NCBI RefSeq assembly: GCF_030547005.1
Contig: NZ_JAUOPN010000008.1
Span: 62,001-126,000 of the forward strand
DNA from: Maribacter sp. 1_MG-2023
GTDB lineage: Bacteria > Bacteroidota > Bacteroidia > Flavobacteriales > Flavobacteriaceae
Direction of reading: 5' to 3'
Length of the DNA: 64,000 nt
Positions 19,818 to 30,000 of this stretch are shown piece after piece. The notes below the pieces were generated by a model that did no database searches, was not told the DNA's origin, and was given only the letters and a program-made list of their open reading frames with translations. The first letter of the stretch is position 1; each line of letters opens with the position of its first letter. The translations under genes were made by a program, and so were the position numbers.

Positions 19818-22800
19818 ATGCGAATCCTTTCGGCTATAGGTATAACTATACTTATTATCAGCATTTTTTCATGCAATCAAAAAAAATCTACTACCCTATT
19901 TAAAGTCATACCTTCTTCAGAATCTGGAATCTCATTCAACAACAAAATTGTTGAAACCGATAGCTTCAACATTTTAACCAGTGAATACATATTTAATGGT
20001 GGTGGTGTTGCAATTGGAGATTTCAACAATGACAATATGCCCGATATATTTTTTAGCGGAAATCAAGTAACTAATAAGTTATACTTGAATCAGGGGAATT
20101 TCAAGTTTAAAGATGTCTCTAAAGAATCTGGTATAGAAGCACTAAACAAATGGAATACCGGTGTGGCTCTAGCAGATATTAATAACGATGGTTTTTTAGA
20201 TATATATATATGTTCTGCGATGTTAGACAGCGCTGAAGAAAAGAAGAACATTCTTTACATAAATAAAGGTTTAAATAAAGACAACATACCCACTTTTACA
20301 GATAAAGCTTCAGAATTTGGAGTTGAAGAATCAGGTAATAGTATGGGAGCTTCCTTCTTTGACTACAATAAAGACGGACTTTTAGATTTATACGTTTTAA
20401 ACAATGTTGATATTCATGTTTTACCATCTAATTTTAGAAAAAAAATTACTGATGGCTCTGCATTAAGTAATGATAAATTATACAAAAACAATGGCGATGG
20501 TACTTTTACAGATGTTACTATAGAAGCTGGCATAACTATAGAAGGTTATGGTTTAGGGCTTTCAATTGCAGATTTAAATTACGATGGATGGCAAGATATC
20601 TATGTAAGTAATGATTATCTATCTAATGACATTTTGTACATAAACAATCAAGATGGCACATTTTCCAATAAAATAAAAGAGAACATAAAACACCAAAGTA
20701 AGTTCTCTATGGGTAACGACATATCTGATTTTAATAATGATGGTTACCTAGATATCATCACATTAGACATGCTAGGTGAAACCAACGAACGGTTGAAAAC
20801 AACTTTACCCGGAAACAAATACACCGAGTATATATTAAATGACCGTTTTGATTATGAATATCAGCATACCAGAAACATGCTGCAGAAAGGTAATGGAAAC
20901 AATGTACCGTTTAGTGAAATTGGTTTAATGGCAGGCGTATCAAAAACAGACTGGAGCTGGTCTCCCCTATTTGCTGATATGGATAACGATGGTTATCAAG
21001 ATATATTAATTACAAATGGATTTCCAAGAGACATTACAGACTTAGATTTTGGTGATTTCAAATTTAACGTAAGTAGATATCTAAGTCCCGCACAAATTTT
21101 AGACTCTATTCCTAAAATAAAGATTCCTAACTACGCCTATAAGAATAACAAAAACAACCAGTTTACAGATGTTAGTGAAAATTGGGGAATAGGCATTCCC
21201 TCCTTCTCCAATGGAGCAGCATTTGCAGATCTAGATAACGATGGCGATTTAGATTATATCGTAAATAACATAAACGACGAAGCTCTTATTTTTCAAAACA
21301 ATACGGATAAAAAAGATGGACTACATAATTACCTAAGTATAGAGTTATTAGATACTTCTTCAAAATCGCTAAAGACAGGAGCCAAAATTGCATTAAAATT
21401 TAAAGACGGTACTTTTCAATACCAAGAACACCATACGTATAGAGGCTATATGTCTACCGTGGAAGACATTGCTCATTTTGGACTAGGCAATAAAAAACAA
21501 GTAGCATCTATTGAAGTACTTTGGGCAGATAACAAGTTTCAAAAAATAGAGAACGTTGAAGTTAACCAAAGGTTAATCATAAAATACGAGGATGCAATTT
21601 CGATATTTTCAGAAGATTTAAATTTTCCATTTGTTGCAAAAAAAGTAGACCCAATCTTCAAAGAAGTTTCTAATGCTATTGGCATCAACTATTTACATAA
21701 AGAAAAAGATATTGTAGATTCTAATATTCAACGAACTATACCACACAAACTAACTCAAAATGGTCCTGTCATAGCTACAGGAGATCTTAACGGCGATGGT
21801 ATAGAAGATTTTATTATTGGTAGCTCTTCAGGTATGTCTCCACAATTATTTTTTCAAGACAAAGAAGGCAGCTTCATACAACAGACATTATTTAGTGATG
21901 AAGAAAACAAAATCTATGAAGAGGAAAGTATTGCTTTATTTGATTTAGAAAATGATGGCGATTTAGATATGTACCTAGTTTCAGGCAGTAATGAATTCAA
22001 CTTAGAAACTATAAACTATACCGATCGATTATTAGTAAATGATGGCAAGGGTAACTTCAGTGTTTCAACCAATAAAATGCCACAAGTAAATGCAAGCGGC
22101 TCAGTCGTTACCATCTCAGATTTTGACAAAGACGGTTTCGTCGACCTCTTCGTTGGTGGCAGAACACCTTATTCAAAATATCCCACTGCTGAAAAAAGCT
22201 TCTTACTAAAAAACGAAAACGGCATATTAAAAGATGTGACAGATAGTCTTGCTCCAGAATTAAGAAACCTAGGTATGGTTACCGATGCAGTTTGGGCAGA
22301 TATTGATTTAGACGGAAATGATGACTTGATTATTGTCGGTGAATTTATGCCTATCACTATTTTCAAAAATAATAGAACTAGTTTCAATAAATTAGAAAAA
22401 ACAGGAGTTGAAGAACTTTCTGGTTGGTGGGAAAGTATTGTAAAAACTGATATCGACAATGATGGGGATATTGATTTCATAGTAGGCAACTTGGGTATGA
22501 ACAACTACTATCAACCATCATCAGAAAGACCAGTTACAGTAATCGCGAAAGATTTTGATAACAATGGTACTATTGACCCTGTTATGTTTGCTTATTTTAA
22601 AGAGAGCTTTGATAATCCTACATACAAATCATTTCCTGTAAATTTTTGGGGAGATTTAAATGGCCAAAGCCCCCTATTTAGAGGTAAATTCAGCACTTTT
22701 AAAGAATACTCTAAAGCAACCATCTCAAGTTTATTTACCGATGAGGAATTACAAGGATCAACAAAACTAATTGGCAATTTCGATAAGAGCATAGTTTTGG

Positions 22801-23153
22801 AGAACATGGGCAATGGTACATTTAAATACAATGCATTACCAATAGAAGCACAAGTTGCTCCAATTAACGGAATTGCAACATTAGATTATAATAATGACGG
22901 CAATGAAGATATATTGTTAGTAGGTAATGATTTTGGAAATGAAGTCTTCATTGGACGATATGACGCCTTCAATGGTTTATTATTACAGCATAATGGTAAA
23001 GGTAATTTCAAACCTATTGAGACATCTAAAAGCGGATTTCTAGTACCAGGTGATGCCAAAAACATCATAAAGGTAAATAGTAATCTAGAAGACCGACCAT
23101 ACTTCATTGTTACTCAAAACAGAGATTCTGTAAGGGTATTTCAGAGGAATTAA
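19818..23153 (+). CDS. FG-GAP/VCBS repeat lipoprotein with ASPIC/UnbV domain (CRTAC1-like)
   Basis: The ATG at 19818 gives a lipoprotein signal peptide with Cys near residue 19 (ISIFSCNQ) and 1111 residues; an in-frame TTG at 19776 only adds a poor n-region. The protein consists of Ca-binding FG-GAP/VCBS blades with DxNxDGxxD loops: seven in the first half (for example DFNNDNMPD, DINNDGFLD, DYNKDGLLD, DMDNDGYQD) and seven or so in the second half (DLNGDGIED, DFDKDGFVD, DIDNDGDID). An ASPIC/UnbV module (around RGYMSTVEDIAHFGLG) lies between, so there are probably two seven-bladed propellers. Such proteins often accompany SusC/SusD pairs in Flavobacteriia and probably bind ligands at the cell surface; the exact role is unknown. 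Confidence 0.87.
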   Translation: MRILSAIGITILIISIFSCNQKKSTTLFKVIPSSESGISFNNKIVETDSFNILTSEYIFNGGGVAIGDFNNDNMPDIFFSGNQVTNKLYLNQGNFKFKDVSKESGIEALNKWNTGVALADINNDGFLDIYICSAMLDSAEEKKNILYINKGLNKDNIPTFTDKASEFGVEESGNSMGASFFDYNKDGLLDLYVLNNVDIHVLPSNFRKKITDGSALSNDKLYKNNGDGTFTDVTIEAGITIEGYGLGLSIADLNYDGWQDIYVSNDYLSNDILYINNQDGTFSNKIKENIKHQSKFSMGNDISDFNNDGYLDIITLDMLGETNERLKTTLPGNKYTEYILNDRFDYEYQHTRNMLQKGNGNNVPFSEIGLMAGVSKTDWSWSPLFADMDNDGYQDILITNGFPRDITDLDFGDFKFNVSRYLSPAQILDSIPKIKIPNYAYKNNKNNQFTDVSENWGIGIPSFSNGAAFADLDNDGDLDYIVNNINDEALIFQNNTDKKDGLHNYLSIELLDTSSKSLKTGAKIALKFKDGTFQYQEHHTYRGYMSTVEDIAHFGLGNKKQVASIEVLWADNKFQKIENVEVNQRLIIKYEDAISIFSEDLNFPFVAKKVDPIFKEVSNAIGINYLHKEKDIVDSNIQRTIPHKLTQNGPVIATGDLNGDGIEDFIIGSSSGMSPQLFFQDKEGSFIQQTLFSDEENKIYEEESIALFDLENDGDLDMYLVSGSNEFNLETINYTDRLLVNDGKGNFSVSTNKMPQVNASGSVVTISDFDKDGFVDLFVGGRTPYSKYPTAEKSFLLKNENGILKDVTDSLAPELRNLGMVTDAVWADIDLDGNDDLIIVGEFMPITIFKNNRTSFNKLEKTGVEELSGWWESIVKTDIDNDGDIDFIVGNLGMNNYYQPSSERPVTVIAKDFDNNGTIDPVMFAYFKESFDNPTYKSFPVNFWGDLNGQSPLFRGKFSTFKEYSKATISSLFTDEELQGSTKLIGNFDKSIVLENMGNGTFKYNALPIEAQVAPINGIATLDYNNDGNEDILLVGNDFGNEVFIGRYDAFNGLLLQHNGKGNFKPIETSKSGFLVPGDAKNIIKVNSNLEDRPYFIVTQNRDSVRVFQRN

Positions 23154-23166
23154 TTAGCAATTTCTG

Positions 23167-23880
23167 TTACCTCAATTCCTGATTCATAAACCAATCATAC
23201 AAAGCTTCTGTTTCGTAAGCTTTGATCCAAGCGCTATGACCTACATTGGGGTATCTGGTAAATATAACTTCGTACCCCATTTCTTTTAATTTAGCTACCA
23301 TGGTTTCAGATTCTTCTATTGGTATCGATTTATCTTTCTCCCCATGAAAAACCCATATAGGCATGTCTCTATTAATCCAAGAAGCATAAGGTAAAGGCGT
23401 CATTCCACAGACTACTGCCATCGCAGCGAAGGTATCAGGATATTGCACTGCCATTTCCCATGCGGCACCACCTCCACGGCTTAATCCGGTTAAATAAATT
23501 CTACGTTTATCTATTCTATTATTATCTACAATGGAGTCTAGTAATTGCTTCACCGCCCTTGTATTCCACCACTTTTTTTCATTAGGGTTCTGCGGTGCCA
23601 ATATTAAAAACGGAAATTTCTTTCCCTGAACTATAAGTTTTGGCGGACCATTTCTTTTCACCGTAACCAAACTATCGCCCGATTCACCACCGCCATGTAA
23701 AAACAGTAATATCGGGAAATCTTTCTCAGGCTCCTCCTCGTAATCTTCTGGATAATACAGGTAATAGGCTAGGTTCTCTTTTACATTCGTTTCCATTTCT
23801 GAATCTATCAGAATAGGTTTTGCCTGAGATGCACAACTTTGAAAGATAACCAGTAAAATAATATATATAATTGACCTCAT
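23167..23880 (-). CDS. Alpha/beta-hydrolase (dienelactone hydrolase/feruloyl-esterase-like) lipoprotein
   Basis: From the ATG at 23880 the product is 237 residues with a lipoprotein signal peptide (Cys16 in VIFQSCASQ). The longer open frame back to 24036 crosses the promoter and is rejected. The catalytic triad is visible: Ser134 in GLSRGGG, Asp183 in FHGEKDKSIP and His215 in NVGHSAW; LFLHGGGESG near residue 60 forms the oxyanion region. It resembles poly(3-hydroxybutyrate) depolymerase/esterase D-type carbohydrate esterases. Periplasmic or surface ester hydrolysis is likely; the substrate is unknown. It is leftward and convergent with the FG-GAP gene. Confidence 0.82.
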   Translation of the reverse strand: MRSIIYIILLVIFQSCASQAKPILIDSEMETNVKENLAYYLYYPEDYEEEPEKDFPILLFLHGGGESGDSLVTVKRNGPPKLIVQGKKFPFLILAPQNPNEKKWWNTRAVKQLLDSIVDNNRIDKRRIYLTGLSRGGGAAWEMAVQYPDTFAAMAVVCGMTPLPYASWINRDMPIWVFHGEKDKSIPIEESETMVAKLKEMGYEVIFTRYPNVGHSAWIKAYETEALYDWFMNQELR

Positions 23881-23901
23881 CTGTAAATTCAAAATTTCTA
23901 T

Positions 23902-23909
23902 CAAATGTA
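23902..23909 (-). promoter_or_regulatory. -7 promoter element for the esterase gene
   Basis: On the minus strand TACATTTG is an exact TAnnTTTG match, 21 bases upstream of the ATG at 23880. A TTG lies at 23919-23921 but is too close to be the -33 box. The position supports the shorter reading frame. Confidence 0.5.
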
Positions 23910-24013
23910 CCTTAAAAACAAGCTCTTTTAAAGTTAAAGTGGTTTTAGGTCCATTTGTGTTCGAAAGGTTAGACGAATAAGAATTCAAAAACTTATTTAA
24001 AATTATACAAAGC

Positions 24014-24046
24014 AAAAAGGAGGATGCAAAATGCATCCTCCTTTTT
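24014..24046. terminator. Bidirectional intrinsic terminator after the giant repeat-protein gene
   Basis: Perfect 15-bp inverted repeat (24014-24028 and 24032-24046) with a 3-base loop: GGAGGATGCA and its complement flanked by A5 and T5. It lies 23 bases past the stop of the leftward 8.6 kb gene and before the esterase promoter. Confidence 0.92.
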
Positions 24047-24069
24047 CAAATTTATGTTCTCTCTATTAT

Positions 24070-27000
24070 TTATCTGTATAAAGTAAAGTGACCCACATAC
24101 TTAAGCGAATCGCTATTGGCATTTACTACATACCAATAATCTCCTGTCGGCACTTCTTTACCTTCATATTTACCATCCCAACCACTTACCTCATCTAATA
24201 TAGCCACTACTCTACCATAACGGTCATAGATTCGAACCTCAACACCATCAAAAAGTTCTCTATTATTCGGCGACCAGATATCATTTAGATTATCTCCATC
24301 GGGAGTAAAGAAATTAGGGAATTCTAACATACCTGTAAATTCAAATGGTACACTAAGTTCTAACTCACAACCTCTTGCATCTCGTACACGTACATTTACA
24401 ATTCCGCTTTCATTGGTTGTAAAGGTAGTTTCCTCACCAAAAGATTGTCCGTTGAAAAAGAACTCATATTCACCATATCCACCAGCTGCAGTTGCAAGAA
24501 CCTCATTTGGTCCGGTTTTATCTACTACTAAGCTTAAAGGCTCATATCCATCAATACTAAACTCTACCATATTGGTACAACCATTTTCATGATAAATGTA
24601 TACGATATGATCACCAGCAGGTAAATCTCCCCAAACATATTCGTCGTTGGCATTTGCAGTAATTGCATCTGTAGGATCAATAGGGTCAAGTGCGAACATT
24701 AATTCTGACAACAAGTTGGTATTAGCCAACTGAATAGTTGATGTACTTGTAGGGAATATGCCTTCACAACCATATTGTACTTGAGGCTCTGCTGTTAAAT
24801 CTACCCCTATATCTATAGTAAACAATTCTGATGCTGTACAAAAATTAGAATCTTGTATGTAAATTATATACGAAGCACCGCCCTGTAAATTTTCACTTAT
24901 TTCTCCGTTATAAGGTGCAAATACTGCTGTTCCCGTTTCATCAACTGGATCAACCATTTCAATTTTATACTCAAAATACGGAGTAGGATTCACTAAAACA
25001 TCATCAAAAGGAGTACCACCACTTATATCAAAAACCACTGTACCATTATTAGCACCGATACACAATTCATCTGTAGTCTCAATATTAATTACCTCTAACT
25101 GATCTGGCTCTTCAACGGTGATAAAATCTTTTTCAAAACAACCGTTGTCATCTTTTATTAAAATCTCATATGTACCTGCCGCAAGTTCATCAAAAGTATA
25201 CGTACCTGGATTATCAGAATCGCTAAAGAACTCATTAAAATTAGGAGCAATTGCAAACTGAATTAAGCCTTCACCACCAGCACTAACAGAAACAGTTATA
25301 GTACCATCTTCTTCTCCATTACAAGTTACATTAGTTGGCACAGCATCGAAAATTATAGGATCTGGTCTAACTATTTCAAAAGGACCAGCAATGTCCATAC
25401 AAGTATCGCCACTAGTTACAGCAATGTAATATTCTGTACCTGCAGGAAGACCTTCAAAAGTACCATTATCTTGAGGACCTCTTATTACCGTTGCAGTCAC
25501 TGCAGGATTAAAAGCATCTACAGGATCCCCTTCATATAGGTAAAATAAATCTGCACCTACACCACCGTTAACAAAAGATTCTATTCTACCATCTAATTCA
25601 GAAGCACAAGAAATATCATCTGGTAAGTTTGGAAGTAAAGTAATACCCGTGGCATCAGTCATGGTAATACCATTAGAACGTATTGCCGGACAAACACCAG
25701 CCCCATTCACCTTTCTAACATCAAATTGATATGTAATACCTTGAACACCTGTAATAGTTACAGAATTACCAGTCATTGGCATATAAACACCTATAGTTAC
25801 TCCGTTTTCAACTCTTAAGTATTCATAAGTAAATAAAGGATCAGGATTCTCTATTGTCATTCTCATTTCTCCGTCTCCTCCACAACCAGGTACTCTTGTT
25901 TGTACCAAAACTGGTTGAACTGGTGGTGGTGGGTCTACGTAATACGCTTCCGTTACAAATGAACATCCGAAACTAGAAGAAACTTCTATTGCATACCAAC
26001 CTGCACTAATATATCCGCCACTATCGCCAATGAAAGTAGGCGTGTTCTGTAATCCACTTTCAGACACAACAGCTGTATTATCATCACCACTTAAGTATAA
26101 TAATGTGTAATTGTAACCTGCACCGAAAAAACCTCCGCTTGCACCTGCTGTAGCGGTAATGGCATCACCCGTTGTAGTGTCATAAGCTTCAAGCACTGCA
26201 TTATTACCATTAGGGCAATCTAGTGTTTGTGGTTCTCTAATACCGGCGATAATTTGTGGCACTTCTTCCAATTCTATTTCTACTGTATTTGTGCATCCTT
26301 CAACATCTGTAATTTCTACTTCATAGAATCCGAAAGACAAACCTGTGAATTCATTATTATTAGAGAATGCTGCAATTTCAGTAGTATACGTAGCACCGCC
26401 ATCTGCACTCATTAGTAATCTATACTCATACGGAGTAGTATCCCAGCCACCAGTACCAGTAGCAATTATCTCACCTGTATCATTTGTGCAACTTACATTA
26501 CCTATAGATTCTGCAGTCACTTGAAGTTCCCCATTAGGAGTTCTAATATTTGTAACATTACTTGTACCAGTACAGAATGGAATATCTGCAGAAACAACAT
26601 CAACAATCAAGTTGCCACCTGGTAAATTATCTATTCTAGCCTCAAATCCATTTACATCAGGGTAGTTAGTTGTATTAAAAATTTGAGAGGTTAAAAGTGT
26701 AGTTCTAGTTACATCAGTTGCTTCATAAACAAACACCTCATATTCACCAGAATAATTACCTACAGTTATAAATAATGCACCATCATTACCAGGTACTGCA
26801 CAACTAACAGGTTTAGCCTCGCTAATTAAAACCGTTGGTGCTATTGGCGTATTCACCGTATGCACTGGCATTGGGTAAGTACAACCGACTGTATTGTCGG
26901 TTACTTCGAATAAATAATCACCAACATCAGGCAAGTAAACATCTACATAGTTATTACCTGAAGTATTTGATACCGGAGCTACAGGAGTAACCGATACCGT

Positions 27001-30000
27001 ATTTACTGTAAAATCAGTTGTACCTATAACTTGTATACGTACACGTTCATCATCTCTACAATTTAAAATATCTACATCAATAATTGTTGGAACTACATCT
27101 GTTGGCGGATTAATGGTAGGAACATCAAAAGTAGTCTGACAACCATTTCCATCTATAGCATACACTGTAATATCTTGTGCACTACCATCATCTATAATTT
27201 CAAATGTATTACCAGGTTGGTAATTCTCAAAACCGGTAATACTGTACTGATATCCTGAACCAACAGTACCTGCATCAGCAATAGTCACTGTAATAATCGT
27301 TGAACTATATCTATTTGCACCTGGTTCACAAGCAAAATCTGCAGCACCGGCAGTAATACTAAATGCATCAGGATTTGTAATCGTATGTACAGCAGATAAC
27401 ACCTCACAGTTACGTGCCGTCACTACCTGAACTTGATAATCACCTGCTGGTAAATCTGAAAATGCACCAGTATTATTTCTATCTTGTTCAGAAGATGTAG
27501 TTAAGTTATTTAGGATATAGGTAATTGGAGTGTCTTGAGATGTGAATGGCACTAATGCATTTGCAGGACCAACTACTACCTCTATAGACCCATCATTTTC
27601 ATCTCTACAGCTAATATCAATTGCTTCTTCTGAAACTATAACTGGCTGTGCTGCTTGATTTAAAATGATGTTTGACACCGTAATTTCACAGAAATCAACA
27701 CCATCACGAACTATATTGTCCGTTATTAAAACCTCATAAGTACCAGGAGTTAATCCTGTAAAAATTGGATCATTAATTTGGGTTATTGGGCCAACGGAAT
27801 TCGAATTATAATCCGTTCCAGTTAATTCAAACTCGAAATCTCCACTACCGCCATTCGTATATATTGTTATTATTCCGTCAGCATTATTACAAGTACTCTC
27901 TGTTGAAAACTCACCTGTAGCAGATGAGAAATCATATACAGTAGCAGTACCTTCACTAGTACAACCATTAGCATCTACAACATCTACAACATAATCACCA
28001 GGACTACTTACAATATATGTATACTCCCAAAAAGCACCAACTACGGTTGGTAATTGTTCATCACCACCCAAAGTAAATCTTGGCGTGTTTACAGAACTAG
28101 GTACTCTTACCGTAATATCAAAAGCAGTAGAAGTAGGATCACATTGATTTACTACAGTAAAATCTGGAATAGGTAAATCTGGATCTAAAGAAATAATCGT
28201 AGCAATATCAAATGAAGTACAACCACTTGCATCTCTTACATAAACATCATAAGTACCATCAGCTGCAGAAAACGTAGTATCGGTTGTCCAACCTGTAGGA
28301 GCTACACCTGTATCCATAAAAGCAAATTCATATGGTCCACCAGAACCACCTCTACCCTGAACGGTTACCTGACCAAATGCATTACAATTTGCAGGAACCT
28401 CTTGTAAAATATCAATATCAGGTAAATTCTGAAGTATTGTAACCGGAACGGCATCTGTACATGTATCGGTTAAATTTTCAACCAATATCTGATAATCGCC
28501 AGGTAATTCTGCATATGTATCAGTATAAGGCAATCCAGTTGTGGTGACAGAATTTTCAAGAACTATACTTGAGCCATCTGAATTATCTATTAATGTAATT
28601 CTTAAAGCATCACCAATGGTAAAACCAATGATGTCATAAGCTATTTCTCCATTTCTATTCGTATCACAAGCCCCAGGTGTTGAAATTGCAGTAACCTCTA
28701 AAGTGGAAGGTGCATCTACAGGTGGAATTTCCTGCTCATACGTACAATTTGTAACCACATCTAAAACAACAACCGTATAAGCCACACCATATTGAATACC
28801 ATCAGTAGTATTGCTAAAGGTATGATCATTGACAGCTGGTGTATTATTTAATGCGTAAAAACTAGGCTGATCTAATAATCTAATTTCATATGAACCAGAA
28901 CCTCCACTTACGGTAACTGCATAAGTAAATGACGTATCATCACAATCTACTGGTGCTGGTGGTGGAATTGGTGTAATTACTACTTCATTTGAAGTAATTG
29001 TCACCGTATCAATATCGGTACAACCATTGGCATCTATTGTAATTACAGTATATGTACCCGTAACCAAACCAGCATCTAAAATTTGTACCGGAAAAGTACT
29101 TTGATTTTCTAAACGTGTAATTTCAACCCCTGTGTTATCTTCAATAATAAAATCATAATCAGGTGTACCGTCAGTTACAGCATCAATATTGATTCCACCA
29201 CTAACTGGTCCACTACCTCCACAAACTGCCTGCTCTTCAGAAACCGTAGTTGAAGGTGGCGGTGTTGAATCTAACACAATATCAAAAGTATCAGCTGGGG
29301 TTTCACAACCTCTAGCATCTCTAACCAAGTAAGAATAAGTACCTACAGTTAAGTTGGAGTATACTGTTTCTGAAGCCCACCCCGTTCCATTGAAATTAAC
29401 TTCATATGGTGGCACACCACTAGTAGCGTCTGGTATGATAGTAACCGCGCCATTATTTGTGGAACTACAACTAACAGGTCTTGTCGTATAAGCAGCCGCT
29501 GCAATATTTTGAGGCGGATTTAAGGTAATTGAAACAGACTCTGCTACGCAACCACTACTTGTAGTATTGTTATCTGTAATTCTAAAAACATAATCGCCAG
29601 GTGTATTTGTATCATAATCAAAAGTATCGGTAGTAAGTGGCAAGGCAGCTCCAAAAGTAGCACCGCCATCAGAACTAACCTCATACTGTTTTGCTCCAGC
29701 TCCAGATGTATAACCTCCATTAACACTTACGTTAATTCTACCATCTGCTCCACCACATGGTATTTCAGCTTCAATACTAGTACTTATCCGTAATTGAGGA
29801 GCAATAGTAATTTGTAAACTATCTGAACAGTCATTACCATCTACCACTTCAATTGTGTAATTACCAGGCGAAAGTCCTACAAAAGTTGGAGTTGGTTGTA
29901 ACGTACCACCATTAATCCTATATTGATGTGTTCCAATAGCTGCCGTTCCCGCAGTAGAAGTAACTGCTACAGTAGCTCCAGTACCTGCTACAAAACAGAA

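Noticed and set aside
23881..24036. 52-residue N-terminal extension of the esterase
   Set aside because: It would cross an exact TAnnTTTG element and lies before a clear lipoprotein signal peptide starting at 23880.
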